Assembly: GCA_963942565.1 (NCBI GenBank)
Contig: OZ012691.1
Span: 17,216,257 to 17,280,256, forward strand
Direction: 5' to 3'
Origin: Maea johnstoni
Taxonomy: Eukaryota > Annelida > Polychaeta > Spionida > Magelonidae
Length of the DNA: 64,000 bases
Shown here one piece after another: positions 24,792-38,767 of the stretch. The notes beneath the pieces are model-generated. The model did not search any database. It was not told where the DNA came from and worked only from the letters and a program-made list of their open reading frames with translations. Position 1 is the stretch's first letter. Every line of letters begins with the position of its first letter. Both the position numbers and the translations under genes were made by a program.

Positions 24792-26640
24792 TTCAATAGA
24801 AAAGAGAAGTAACACCAAAACAGTCAGTCGGTTTTGGGAACTTAAAAGGCATGAATGTGTGAACTGCTGACAATATGTTGTGTTCCATTCTATAGTTCAT
24901 TTTTCTCTCCCTAGATGGCGTATGTGTCTGTTGCCCTGTCCAAGGTGCATGTGTTGCCATGGATACAGCAGCTTAAGGATATATAGGTATGTAGCTTTTG
25001 CACCCTCTGTTTAAGAGTATCAAGGTGTGATCTTAATGCTCTAGAGTTTGTTGAGACATACTTTCTGACCTTGTAATGATTAAAATGTCCTCCAGACAGT
25101 GTTGTAGGGATATTAGATACTTTTACTATTAAATTTGGAATAAAGTCTGATTTTACAAAGTATTTCAAGGAGAGTTTGTGGTGGAATTAAGTATGATTTT
25201 ACAAAATATTTCAAGGAGAGTTTGTGGTAGAGTTCAGATTAACATTTCTACTTTATATTGGCCATTTTGTCACATTAAGCTACTAAAATATAGTTGGTAT
25301 GAGAATTATCTTGCTGAGCAGCTATATCTGGATGGGCAGAAACTTTGGAATTGCTTTATTGGACAGGCATTTTGGAAATTCTGGCTAAGACCCTGTTTGC
25401 CGAGCATTGTTTTGCTCTTGTGTTTGAAGATTTGATGAGCATTGCCGTGATTGCTTATCTATTTGTTTTTATTTTTTCATTACAGCGTTTTGAAAACCTC
25501 TGCAAGTACATATTGGCCAGCATGGATGCAGCCAGTATGAGGGTAAGCATCTCGTTATGATACTTGAAGGATATCTTACAATAGGAGATCTCATGTTTTA
25601 CTGGAGAGCTGCCTAATATGAAATGGACTTCACCCTTGTCCCGCTGATCCCAATGATATCTGGGATACACTAACTAACCTGGGGTGTTTAGCCAGGGAGT
25701 ATACAGATGCGCTTGCTGACCTGCTAATGACCATTCATATGATTAGTATATTATATTGCCCAAAGAGCCTGTACATGACCCAATGCAGCTCCATTTTGCA
25801 GACCCTCACTACATCTTAATTTTTAGATATAGTAAGTTGGTGGCACCTTCTTAAAATTCAAGTTGTGCCCCTTAACCCCCAATGACCCATTTTGTCCTTG
25901 GTACCAAAAAGACTGCAGTTGGCAGGGCAGGATACATACAGTAATTCAGCAAGACAAGGGTTAAGGCAAGACTGTGGCAATCAGCACACCTCTTTATTCT
26001 CCTATATTCAAGGTTTATATGAAGTTTGACTAAATGATTAATTTATCTAATAGAAAATATTTTACAATATTTACCCTTGTCCCGCTGATCCCAATAATAT
26101 CTGGGATACACTAACTAACCTGGGGTGTTTAGCCAGGGAGTATACAGATGCGCTTGCTGACCTGCTAATGACCATTCATATGATTAGTATATTATATTGC
26201 CCAAAGAGCCTGTACATGACCCAAAGCAGCTCCTTTTTGCAGACCCTCACTAGATCTTAATTTTTATATATAGTAAGTTGGTGGCACCTTCTTAAAATTC
26301 AAGTTGTGCCCCTTAACCCCCAATGATCCATTTTGTCCTTGGTACCAAAAAGAATGCAGTTGGCAGGGCAGGATACATACAGTAATTCAGCAAGACAAGG
26401 GTTAAGGCAAGACTGTGGCAATCAGCACACCTCTTTATTCTCCTATATTCAAGGTTTATATGAAGTTTGACTAAATGATTAATTTATCTAATAGAAAATA
26501 TTTTACAATGCAAAACAATTCTGTCCTGAGAAAAATCCGGAATATTGAACATTTCCATTTTTTACCACTTAGGAAGTTTTCTTATATTATTTCACTTATT
26601 TCCTATTTGTGCATTTTAATCTCATAGTTTAATGGATTTA
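24792..26640 (+). repeat. Array unit 18 (long)
   Basis: 1849 bp. Exon 1 at 24915-24986, exon 2 at 25486-25542. Unit 6-type extra G, ACCCAATGCAG and a private-group AATGACCCATTTT / AAGACTGCAG. Duplication 25632-26072 / 26073-26513. Confidence 0.96.
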
Positions 26641-28487
26641 TTCAATAGAAAAGAGAAGTAACACCAAAACAGTCAGTCGGTTTTGGGAACTAAAGGCATG
26701 AATGTGTGAACTGCTGACAATATGTTGTGTTCCATTCTATAGTTCATTTTTCTCTCCCCAGATGGCGTATGTGTCTGTTGCCCTGTCCAAGGTGCATGTG
26801 TTGCCATGGATACAGCAGCTTAAGGATATATAGGTATGTAGCTTTTGCACCCTCTGTTTAAGAGTATCAAGGTGTGATCTTAATGCTCTAGAGTTTGTTG
26901 AGACATACTTTCTGACCTTGTAATGATTAAAATGTCCTCCAGACAGTGTTGTAGGGATATTAGATACTTTTACTATTAAATTTGGAATAAAGTCTGATTT
27001 TACAAAGTATTTCAAGGAGAGTTTGTGGTGGAATTAAGTATGATTTTACAAAATATTTCAAGGAGAGTTTGTGGTAGAGTTCAGATTAACATTTCTACTT
27101 TATATTGGCCATTTTGTCACATTAAGCTACTAAAATATAGTTGGTATGAGAATTATCTTGCTGAGCAGCTATATCTGGATGGGCAGAAACTTTGGAATTG
27201 CTTTATTGGACAGGCATTTTGGAAATTCTGGCTAAGACCCTGTTTGCCGAGCATTGTTTTGCTCTTGTGTTTGAAGATTTGATGAGCATTGCCGTGATTG
27301 CTTATCTATTTGTTTTTATTTTTTCATTACAGCGTTTTGAAAACCTCTGCAAGTACATATTGGCCAGCATGGATGCAGCCAGTATGAGGGTAAGCATCTC
27401 GTTATGATACTTGAAGGATATCTTACAATAGGAGATCTCATGTTTTACTGGAGAGCTGCCTAATATGAAATGGACTTCACCCTTGTCCCGCTGATCCCAA
27501 TGATATCTGGGATACACTAACTAACCTGGGGTGTTTAGCCAGGGAGTATACAGATGCGCTTGCTGACCTGCTAATGACCATTCATATGATTAGTATATTA
27601 TATTGCCCAAAGAGCCTGTACATGACCCAATGCAGCTCCATTTTGCAGACCCTCACTACATCTTAATTTTTAGATATAGTAAGTTGGTGGCACCTTCTTA
27701 AAATTCAAGTTGTGCCCCTTAACCCCCAATGACCCATTTTGTCCTTGGTACCAAAAAGACTGCAGTTGGCAGGGCAGGATACATACAGTAATTCAGCAAG
27801 ACAAGGGTTAAGGCAAGACTGTGGCAATCAGCACACCTCTTTATTCTCCTATATTCAAGGTTTATATGAAGTTTGACTAAATGATTAATTTATCTAATAG
27901 AAAATATTTTACAATATTTACCCTTGTCCCGCTGATCCCAATAATATCTGGGATACACTAACTAACCTGGGGTGTTTAGCCAGGGAGTATACAGATGCGC
28001 TTGCTGACCTGCTAATGACCATTCATATGATTAGTATATTATATTGCCCAAAGAGCCTGTACATGACCCAAAGCAGCTCCTTTTTGCAGACCCTCACTAG
28101 ATCTTAATTTTTATATATAGTAAGTTGGTGGCACCTTCTTAAAATTCAAGTTGTGCCCCTTAACCCCCAATGATCCATTTTGTCCTTGGTACCAAAAAGA
28201 ATGCAGTTGGCAGGGCAGGATACATACAGTAATTCAGCAAGACAAGGGTTAAGGCAAGACTGTGGCAATCAGCACACCTCTTTATTCTCCTATATTCAAG
28301 GTTTATATGAAGTTTGACTAAATGATTAATTTATCTAATAGAAAATATTTTACAATGCAAAACAATTCTGTCCTGAGAAAAATCCGGAATATTGAACATT
28401 TCCATTTTTTACCACTTAGGAAGTTTTCTTATATTATTTCACTTATTTCCTATTTGTGCATTTTAATCTCATAGTTTAATGGATTTA
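26641..28487 (+). repeat. Array unit 19 (long)
   Basis: 1847 bp, very close to unit 18. Exon 1 at 26762-26833, exon 2 at 27333-27389. Duplication 27479-27919 / 27920-28360. Confidence 0.96.
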
Positions 28488-29892
28488 TTCAATAGAAAAG
28501 AGAAGTAACACCAAAACAGTCAGTCGGTTTTGGGAACTAAAGGCATGAATGTGTGAACTGCTGACAATATGTTGTGTTCCATTCTATAGTTCATTTTTCT
28601 CTCCCCAGATGGCGTATGTGTCTGTTGCCCTGTCCAAGGTGCATGTGTTGCCATGGATACAGCAGCTTAAGGATATATAGGTATGTAGCTTTTGCACCCT
28701 CTGTTTAAGAGTATCAAGGTGTGATCTTAATGCTCTAGAGTTTGTTGAGACATACTTTCTGACCTTGTAATGATTAAAATGTCCTCCAGACAGTGTTGTA
28801 GGGATATTAGATACTTTTACTATTAAATTTGGAATAAAGTCTGATTTTACAAAGTATTTCAAGGAGAGTTTGTGGTGGAATTAAGTATGATTTTACAAAA
28901 TATTTCAAGGAGAGTTTGTGGTAGAGTTCAGATTAACATTTCTACTTTATATTGGCCATTTTGTCACATTAAGCTACTAAAATATAGTTGGTATGAGAAT
29001 TATCTTGCTGAGCAGCTATATCTGGATGGGCAGAAACTTTGGAATTGCTTTATTGGACAGGCATTTTGAAATTCTGGCTAAGACCCTGTTTGCCGAGCAT
29101 TGTTTTGCTCTTGTGTTTGAAGATTTGATGAGCATTGCTGTGATTGCTTATCTATTTGTTTTTATTTTTTCATTACAGCGTTTTGAAAACCTCTGCAAGT
29201 ACATATTGGCCAGCATGGATGCAGCCAGTATGAGGGTAAGCATCTCGTTATGATACTTGAAGGATATCTTACAATAGGAGATCTCATGTTTTACTGGAGA
29301 GCTGCCTAATATGAAATGGACTTCACCCTTGTCCCGCTGATCCCAATGATATCTGGGATACACTAACTAACCTGGGGTGTTTAGCCAGGGAGTATACAGA
29401 TGCGCTTGCTGACCTGCTAATGACCATTCATATGATTAGTATATTATATTGCCCAAAGAGCCTGTACATGACCCAAAGCAGCTCCATTTTGCAGACCCTC
29501 ACTAGATCTTAATTTTTAGATATAGTAAGTTGGTGGCACCTTCTTAAAATTCAAGTTGTGCCCCTTAATCCCCAATGATCCATTTTGTCCTTGGTACCAA
29601 AAAGAATGCAGTTGGCAGGGCAGGATACATACAGTAATTCAGCAAGACAAGGGTTAAGGCAAGACTGTGGCAATCAGCACACCTCTTTATTCTCCTATAT
29701 TCAAGGTTTATATGAAGTTTGACTAAATGATTAATTTATCTAATAGAAAATATTTTACAATGCAAAACAATTCTGTCCTGAGAAAAATCCGGAATATTGA
29801 ACATTTCCATTTTTTACCACTTAGGAAGTTTTCTTATATTATTTCACTTATTTCCTATTTGTGCATTTTAATCTCATAGTTTAATGGATTTA
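28488..29892 (+). repeat. Array unit 20
   Basis: 1405 bp. Exon 1 at 28609-28680, exon 2 at 29179-29235. Close to the common form. Confidence 0.97.
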
Positions 29893-31297
29893 TTCAATAG
29901 AAAAGAGAAGTAACACCAAAACAGTCAGTTGGTTTTGGGAACTAAAGGCATGAATGTGTGAACTGCTGACAATATGTTGTGTTCCATTCTATAGTTCATT
30001 TTTCTCTCCCCAGATGGCGTATGTGTCTGTTGCCCTGTCCAAGGTGCATGTGTTGCCATGGATACAGCAGCTTAAGGATATATAGGTATGTAGCTTTTGC
30101 ACCCTCTGTTTAAGAGTATCAAGGTGTGATCTTAATGCTCTAGAGTTTGTTGAGACATACTTTCTGACCTTGTAATGATTAAAATGTCCTCCAGACAGTG
30201 TTGTAGGGATATTAGATACTTTTACTATTAAATTTGGAATAAAGTCTGATTTTACAAAGTATTTCAAGGAGAGTTTGTGGTGGAATTAAGTATGATTTTA
30301 CAAAATATTTCAAGGAGAGTTTGTGGTAGAGTTCAGATTAACATTTCTACTTTATATTGGCCATTTTGTCACATTAAGCTACTAAAATATAGTTGGTATG
30401 AGAATTATCTTGCTGAGCAGCTATATCTGGATGGGCAGAAACTTTGGAATTGCTTTATTGGACAGGCATTTTGAAATTCTGGCTAAGACCCTGTTTGCCG
30501 AGCATTGTTTTGCTCTTGTGTTTGTAGATTTGATGAGCATTGCTGTGATTGCTTATCTATTTGTTTTTATTTTTTCATTACAGCGTTTTGAAAACCTCTG
30601 CAAGTACATATTGGCCAGCATGGATGCAGCCAGTATGAGGGTAAGCATCTCGTTATGATACTTGAAGGATATCTTACAATAGGAGATCTCATGTTTTACT
30701 GGAGAGCTGCCTAATATGAAATGGACTTCACCCTTGTCCCGCTGATCCCAATGATATCTGGGATACACTAACTAACCTGGGGTGTTTAGCCAGGGAGTAT
30801 ACAGATGCGCTTGCTGACCTGCTAATGACCATTCATATGATTAGTATATTATATTGCCCAAAGAGCCTGTACATGACCCAAAGCAGCTCCATTTTGCAGA
30901 CCCTCACTAGATCTTAATTTTTAGATATAGTAAGTTGGTGGCACCTTCTTAAAATTCAAGTTGTGCCCCTTAATCCCCAATGATCCATTTTGTCCTTGGT
31001 ACCAAAAAGAATGCAGTTGGCAGGGCAGGATACATACAGTAATTCAGCAAGACAAGGGTTAAGGCAAGACTGTGGCAATCAGCACACCTCTTTATTCTCC
31101 TATATTCAAGGTTTATATGAAGTTTGACTAAATGATTAATTTATCTAATAGAAAATATTTTACAATGCAAAACAATTCTGTCCTGAGAAAAATCCGGAAT
31201 ATTGAACATTTGCATTTTTTACCACTTAGGAAGTTTTCTTATATTATTTCACTTATTTCCTATTTGTGCATTTTAATCTCATAGTTTAATGGATTTA
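29893..31297 (+). repeat. Array unit 21
   Basis: 1405 bp. Exon 1 at 30014-30085, exon 2 at 30584-30640. CAGTCAGTTGG at the left, as in units 24 and 28; private TTTGTAGATTTG before exon 2. Confidence 0.97.
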
Positions 31298-32704
31298 TTC
31301 AATAGAAAAGAGAAGTAACACCAAAACAGTCAGTCGGTTTTGGGAACTTAAAAGGCATGAATGTGTGAACTGCTGACAATATGTTGTGTTCCATTCTATA
31401 GTTCATTTTTCTCTCCCTAGATGGCGTATGTGTCTGTTGCCCTGTCCAAGGTGCATGTGTTGCCATGGATACAGCAGCTTAAGGATATATAGGTATGTAG
31501 CTTTTGCACCCTCTGTTTAAGAGTATCAAGGTGTGATCTTAATGCTCTAGAGTTTGTTGAGACATACTTTCTGACCTTGTAATGATTAAAATGTCCTCCA
31601 GACAGTGTTGTAGGGATATTAGATACTTTTACTATTAAATTTGGAATAAAGTCTGATTTTACAAAGTATTTCAAGGAGAGTTTGTGGTGGAATTAAGTAT
31701 GATTTTACAAAATATTTCAAGGAGAGTTTGTGGTAGAGTTCAGATTAACATTTCTACTTTATATTGGCCATTTTGTCACATTAAGCTACTAAAATATAGT
31801 TGGTATGAGAATTATCTTGCTGAGCAGCTATATCTGGATGGGCAGAAACTTTGGAATTGCTTTATTGGACAGGCATTTTGAAATTCTGGCTAAGACCCTG
31901 TTTGCCGAGCATTGTTTTGCTCTTGTGTTTGAAGATTTGATGAGAATTGCTGTGATTGCTTATCTATTTGTTTTTATTTTTTCATTACAGCGTTTTGAAA
32001 ACCTCTGCAAGTACATATTGGCCAGCATGGATGCAGCCAGTATGAGGGTAAGCATCTCGTTATGATACTTGAAGGATATCTTACAATAGGAGATCTCATG
32101 TTTTACTGGAGAGCTGCCTAATATGAAATGGACTTCACCCTTGTCTCGCTGATCCCAATGATATCTGGGATACACTAACTAACCTGGGGTGTTTAGCCAG
32201 GGAGTATACAGATGCGCTTGCTGACCTGCTAATGACCATTCATATGATTAGTATATTATATTGCCCAAAGAGCCTGTACATGACCCAATGCAGCTCCATT
32301 TTGCAGACCCTCACTACATCTTAATTTTTAGATATAGTAAGTTGGTGGCACCTTCTTAAAATTCAAGTTGTGCCCCTTAACCCCCAATGACCCATTTTGT
32401 CCTTGGTACCAAAAAGACTGCAGTTGGCAGGGCAGGATACATACAGTAATTCAGCAAGACAAGGGTTAAGGCAAGACTGTGGCAATCAGCACACCTCTTT
32501 ATTCTCCTATATTCAAGGTTTATATGAAGTTTGACTAAATGATTAATTTATCTAATAGAAAATATTTTACAATGCAAAACAATTCTGTCCTGAGAAAAAT
32601 CCGGAATATTGAACATTTCCATTTTTTACCACTTAGGAAGTTTTCTTATATTTTTTCACTTATTTCCTATTTGTGCATTTTAATCTCATAGTTTAATGGA
32701 TTTA
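31298..32704 (+). repeat. Array unit 22 (mosaic)
   Basis: 1407 bp. Exon 1 at 31421-31492, exon 2 at 31991-32047. Left part is unit 2-type (TTAAAAGG, ATGAGAATTGC); right part is unit 18/19-type (CTAATATG, ACCCAATGCAG, AATGACCCATTTT, AAGACTGCAG). Confidence 0.97.
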
Positions 32705-34550
32705 TTCAATAGAAAAGAGAAGTAACACCAAAACAGTCAGTCGGTTTTGGGAACTAAAGGCATGAATGTGTGAACTGCTGACAATATGTTGTGTTCCATT
32801 CTATAGTTCATTTTTCTCTCCCCAGATGGCGTATGTGTCTGTTGCCCTGTCCAAGGTGCATGTGTTGCCATGGATACAGCAGCTTAAGGATATATAGGTA
32901 TGTAGCTTTTGCACCCTCTGTTTAAGAGTATCAAGGTGTGATCTTAATGCTCTAGAGTTTGTTGAGACATACTTTCTGACCTTGTAATGATTAAAATGTC
33001 CTCCAGACAGTGTTGTAGGGATATTAGATACTTTTACTATTAAATTTGGAATAAAGTATGATTTTACAAAGTATTTCAAGGAGAGTTTGTGGTGGAATTA
33101 AGTATGATTTTACAAAATATTTCAAGGAGAGTTTGTGGTAGAGTTCAGATTAACATTTCTACTTTATATTGGCCATTTTGTCACATTAAGCTACTAAAAT
33201 ATAGTTGGTATGAGAATTATCTTGCTGAGCAGCTATATCTGGATGGGCAGAAACTTTGGAATTGCTTTATTGGACAGGCATTTTGAAATTCTGGCTAAGA
33301 CCCTGTTTGCCGAGCATTGTTTTGCTCTTGTGTTTGAAGATTTGATGAGCATTGCTGTGATTGCTTATCTATTTGTTTTTATTTTTTCATTACAGCGTTT
33401 TGAAAACCTCTGCAAGTACATATTGGCCAGCATGGATGCAGCCAGTATGAGGGTAAGCATCTCGTTATGATACTTGAAGGATATCTTACAATAGGAGATC
33501 TCATGTTTTACTGGAGAGCTGCCTAATATGAAATGGACTTCACCCTTGTCCCGCTGATCCCAATGATATCTGGGATACACTAACTAACCTGGGGTGTTTA
33601 GCCAGGGAGTATACAGATGCGCTTGCTGACCTGCTAATGACCATTCATATGATTAGTATATTATATTGCCCAAAGAGCCTGTACATCACCCAAAGCAGCT
33701 CCATTTTGCAGACCCTCACTAGATCTTAATTTTTAGATATAGTAAGTTGGTGGCACCTTCTCAAAATTCAAGTTGTGCCCCTTAACCCCCAATGATCCAT
33801 TTTGTCCTTGGTACCAAAAAGAATGCAGTTGGCAGGGCAGGATACATACAGTTATTCAGCAAGACAAGGGTTAAGGCAAGACTGTGGCAATCAGCACACC
33901 TCTTTATTCTCCTATATTCAAGGTTTATATGAAGTTTGACTAAATGATTAATTTATCTAATAGAAAATATTTTACAATATTTACCCTTGTCCCGCTGATC
34001 CCAATAATATCTGGGATACACTAACTAACCTGGGGTGTTTAGCCAGGGAGTATACAGATGCGCTTGCTGACCTGCTAATGACCATTCATATGATTAGTAT
34101 ATTATATTGCCCAAAGAGCCTGTACATGACCCAAAGCAGCTCCTTTTTGCAGACCCTCACTAGATCTTAATTTTTATATATAGTAAGTTGGTGGCACCTT
34201 CTTAAAATTCAAGTTGTGCCCCTTAACCCCCAATGATCCATTTTGTCCTTGGTACCAAAAAGAATGCAGTTGGCAGGGCAGGATACATACAGTAATTCAG
34301 CAAGACAAGGGTTAAGGCAAGACTGTGGCAATCAGCACACCTCTTTATTCTCCTATATTCAAGGTTTATATGAAGTTTGACTAAATGATTAATTTATCTA
34401 ATAGAAAATATTTTACAATGCAAAACAATTCTGTCCTGAGAAAAATCCGGAATATTGAACATTTCCATTTTTTACCACTTAGGAAGTTTTCTTATATTAT
34501 TTCACTTATTTCCTATTTGTGCATTTTAATCTCATAGTTTAATGGATTTA
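32705..34550 (+). repeat. Array unit 23 (long)
   Basis: 1846 bp. Exon 1 at 32826-32897, exon 2 at 33396-33452. Duplication 33542-33982 / 33983-34423. GTACATCACCC shared with units 27, 31, 32 and 34. Confidence 0.96.
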
Positions 34551-35955
34551 TTCAATAGAAAAGAGAAGTAACACCAAAACAGTCAGTTGGTTTTGGGAAC
34601 TAAAGGCATGAATGTGTGAACTGCTGACAATATGTTGTGTTCCATTCTATAGTTCATTTTTCTCTCCCCAGATGGCGTATGTGTCTGTTGCCCTGTCCAA
34701 GGTGCATGTGTTGCCATGGATACAGCAGCTTAAGGATATATAGGTATGTAGCTTTTGCACCCTCTGTTTAAGAGTATCAAGGTGTGATCTTAATGCTCTA
34801 GAGTTTGTTGAGACATACTTTCTGACCTTGTAATGATTAAAATGTCCTCCAGACAGTGTTGTAGGGATATTAGATACTTTTACTATTAAATTTGGAATAA
34901 AGTCTGATTTTACAAAGTATTTCAAGGAGAGTTTGTGGTGGAATTAAGTATGATTTTACAAAATATTTCAAGGAGAGTTTGTGGTAGAGTTCAGATTAAC
35001 ATTTCTACTTTATATTGGCCATTTTGTCACATTAAGCTACTAAAATATAGTTGGTATGAGAATTATCTTGCTGAGCAGCTATATCTGGATGGGCAGAAAC
35101 TTTGGAATTGCTTTATTGGACAGGCATTTTGAAATTCTGGCTAAGACCCTGTTTGCCGAGCATTGTTTTGCTCTTGTGTTTGAAGATTTGATGAGCATTG
35201 CTGTGATTGCTTATCTATATGTTTTTATTTTTTCATTACAGCGTTTTGAAAACCTCTGCAAGTACATATTGGCCAGCATGGATGCAGCCAGTATGAGGGT
35301 AAGCATCTCGTTATGATACTTGAAGGATATCTTACAATAGGAGATCTCATGTTTTACTGGAGAGCTGCCTAATATGAAATGGACTTCACCCTTGTCCCGC
35401 TGATCCCAATGATATCTGGGATACACTAACTAACCTGGGGTGTTTAGCCAGGGAGTATACAGATGCGCTTGCTGACCTGCTAATGACCATTCATATGATT
35501 AGTATATTATATTGCCCAAAGAGCCTGTACATGACCCAAAGCAGCTCCATTTTGCAGACCCTCACTAGATCTTAATTTTTAGATATAGTAAGTTGGTGGC
35601 ACCTTCTTAAAATTCAAGTTGTGCCCCTTAATCCCCAATGATCCATTTTGTCCTTGGTACCAAAAAGAATGCAGTTGGCAGGGCAGGATACATACAGTAA
35701 TTCAGCAAGACAAGGGTTAAGGCAAGACTGTGGCAATCAGCACACCTCTTTATTCTCCTATATTCAAGGTTTATATGAAGTTTGACTAAATGATTAATTT
35801 ATCTAATAGAAAATATTTTACAATGCAAAACAATTCTGTCCTGAGAAAAATCCGGAATATTGAACATTTGCATTTTTTACCACTTAGGAAGTTTTCTTAT
35901 ATTATTTCACTTATTTCCTATTTGTGCATTTTAATCTCATAGTTTAATGGATTTA
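34551..35955 (+). repeat. Array unit 24
   Basis: 1405 bp. Exon 1 at 34672-34743, exon 2 at 35242-35298. CAGTCAGTTGG as in unit 28; private CTATATGTTTTT upstream of exon 2 interrupts the pyrimidine run slightly. Confidence 0.97.
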
Positions 35956-37362
35956 TTCAATAGAAAAGAGAAGTAACACCAAAACAGTCAGTCGGTTTTG
36001 GGAACTTAAAAGGCATGAATGTGTGAACTGCTGACAATATGTTGTGTTCCATTCTATAGTTCATTTTTCTCTCCCTAGATGGCGTATGTGTCTGTTGCCC
36101 TGTCCAAGGTGCATGTGTTGCCATGGATACAGCAGCTTAAGGATATATAGGTATGTAGCTTTTGCACCCTCTGTTTAAGAGTATCAAGGTGTGATCTTAA
36201 TGCTCTAGAGTTTGTTGAGACATACTTTCTGACCTTGTAATGATTAAAATGTCCTCCAGACAGTGTTGTAGGGATATTAGATACTTTTACTATTAAATTT
36301 GGAATAAAGTCTGATTTTACAAAGTATTTCAAGGAGAGTTTGTGGTGGAATTAAGTATGATTTTACAAAATATTTCAAGGAGAGTTTGTGGTAGAGTTCA
36401 GATTAACATTTCTACTTTATATTGGCCATTTTGTCACATTAAGCTACTAAAATATAGTTGGTATGAGAATTATCTTGCTGAGCTGCTATATCTGGATGGG
36501 CAGAAACTTTGGAATTGCTTTATTGGACAGGCATTTTGAAATTCTGGCTAAGACCCTGTTTGCCGAGCATTGTTTTGCTCTTGTGTTTGAAGATTTGATG
36601 AGAATTGCTGTGATTGCTTATCTATTTGTTTTTATTTTTTCATTACAGCGTTTTGAAAACCTCTGCAAGTACATATTGGCCAGCATGGATGCAGCCAGTA
36701 TGAGGGTAAGCATCTCGTTATGATACTTGAAGGATATCTTACAATAGGAGATCTCATGTTTTACTGGAGAGCTGCCTTATATGAAATGGACTTCACCCTT
36801 GTCCCGCTGATCCCAATAATATCTGGGATACACTAACTAACCTGGGGTGTTTAGCCAGGGAGTATACAGATGCGCTTGCTGACCTGCTAATGACCATTCA
36901 TATGATTAGTATATTATATTGCCCAAAGAGCCTGTACATGACCCAAAGCAGCTCCATTTTGCAGACCCTCACTAGATCTTAATTTTTAGATATAGTAAGT
37001 TGGTGGCACCTTCTTAAAATTCAAGTTGTGCCCCTTAACCCCCAATGATCCATTTTGTCCTTGGTACCAAAAAGAATGCAGTTGGCAGGGCAGGATACAT
37101 ACAGTAATTCAGCAAGACAAGGGTTAAGGCAAGACTGTGGCAATCAGCACACCTCTTTATTCTCCTATATTCAAGGTTTATATGAAGTTTGACTAAATGA
37201 TTAATTTATCTAATAGAAAATATTTTACAATGCAAAACAATTCTGTCCTGAGAAAAATCCGGAATGTTGAACATTTCCATTTTTTACCACTTAGGAAGTT
37301 TTCTTATATTATTTCACTTATTTCCTATTTGTGCATTTTAATCTCATAGTTTAATGGATTTA
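35956..37362 (+). repeat. Array unit 25
   Basis: 1407 bp of the unit 2 type. Exon 1 at 36079-36150, exon 2 at 36649-36705. GAGCTGCTATATC variant. Confidence 0.97.
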
Positions 37363-38767
37363 TTCAATAGAAAAGAGAAGTAACACCAAAACGGTCAGTC
37401 GGTTTTGGGAACTAAAGGCATGAATGTGTGAACTGCTGACAATATGTTGTGTTCCATTCTATAGTTCATTTTTCTCTTCCCAGATGGCGTATGTGTCTGT
37501 TGCCCTGTCCAAGGTGCATGTGTTGCCATGGATACAGCAGCTTAAGGATATATAGGTATGTAGTTTTTGCACCCTCTGTTTAAGAGTATCAAGGTGTGAT
37601 CTTTATGCTCTAGAGTTTGTTGAGACATACTTTCTGACCTTGTAATGATTAAAATGGCCTCCAGACAGTGTTCTCGGGATATTAGATACTTTTACTATTA
37701 AATTTGGAATAAAGTATGATTTTACAAAGTATTTCAAGGAGAGTTTGTGGTGGAATTAAGTATGATTTTACAAAATATTTCAAGGAGAGTTTGTGGTAGA
37801 GTTCAGATTAACATTTCTACTTTATATTGGCCATTTTGTCACATTAAGCTACTAAAATATAGTTGGTATGAGAATTATCTTGCTGAGCTGCTATATCTGG
37901 ATTGGCAGAAACTTTGGAATTGCTTTATTGGACAGGCTTTTTGAAATTCTGGCTAAGACCCTGTTTGCCGAGCATTGTTTTGCTCTTGTGTTTGAAGATT
38001 TGATTAGCATTGCCGTGATTGCTTATCTATTTGTTTTTATTTTTTCATTACAGCGTTTTGAAAACCTCTGCAAGTACATATTGGCCAGCATGGATGCAGC
38101 CAGTATGAGGGTAAGCATCTCGTTATGATACTTGAAGGATATCTTACAATAGGAGATCTCATGTTTTACTGGAGAGCTGCCTAATATGAAATGGACTTCA
38201 CCCTTTTCCCGCTGATCCCAATAATATCTGGGATACACTAACTAACCTGGGGTGTTTAGCCAGGGAGTATACAGATGCGCTTGCTGACCTGCTAATGACC
38301 ATTCATATGATTAGTATATTATATTGCCCAAAGAGCCTGTACATGACCCAAAGCAGCTCCTTTTTGCAGACCCTCACTAGATCTTAATTTTTAGATATAG
38401 TAAGTTGGTGGCACCTTCTTAAAATTCAAGTTGTGCCCCTTAACCCCCAATGATCCATTTTGTCCTTGGTACCAAAAAGAATGCAGTTGGCAGGGCAGGA
38501 TACATACAGTAATTCAGCAAGACAAGGGTTAAGGCAAGACTGTGGCAATCAGCACACCTCTTTATTCTCCTATATTCAAGGTTTATATGAAGTTTGACTA
38601 AATGATTAATTTATCTAATAGAAAATATTTTACAATGCAAAACAATTCTGTCCTGAGAAAAATCCGGAATGTTGAACATTTCCATTTTTTACCACTTAGG
38701 AAGTTTTCTTATATTATTTCACTTATTTCCTATTTGTGCATTTTAATCTCATAGTTTAATGGATTTA
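37363..38767 (+). repeat. Array unit 26
   Basis: 1405 bp. Exon 1 at 37484-37555, exon 2 at 38054-38110. AATGGCCTCCAG and GTGTTCTCGGG shared only with unit 30; GATTAGCATTGCC before exon 2. Confidence 0.97.

Larger units (their letters stand above)
17312..26640 (+). repeat. 3-unit higher-order repeat, two copies of ~4,664 bp
   Basis: Units 13-15 (17312-21974) and 16-18 (21975-26640) repeat the order 1405 / 1412 / long unit. Units 13=16 and 14=17 match nearly base for base. Units 15 and 18 share the 441-bp duplication but differ in their left halves, so the third member exchanged later. Confidence 0.9.
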
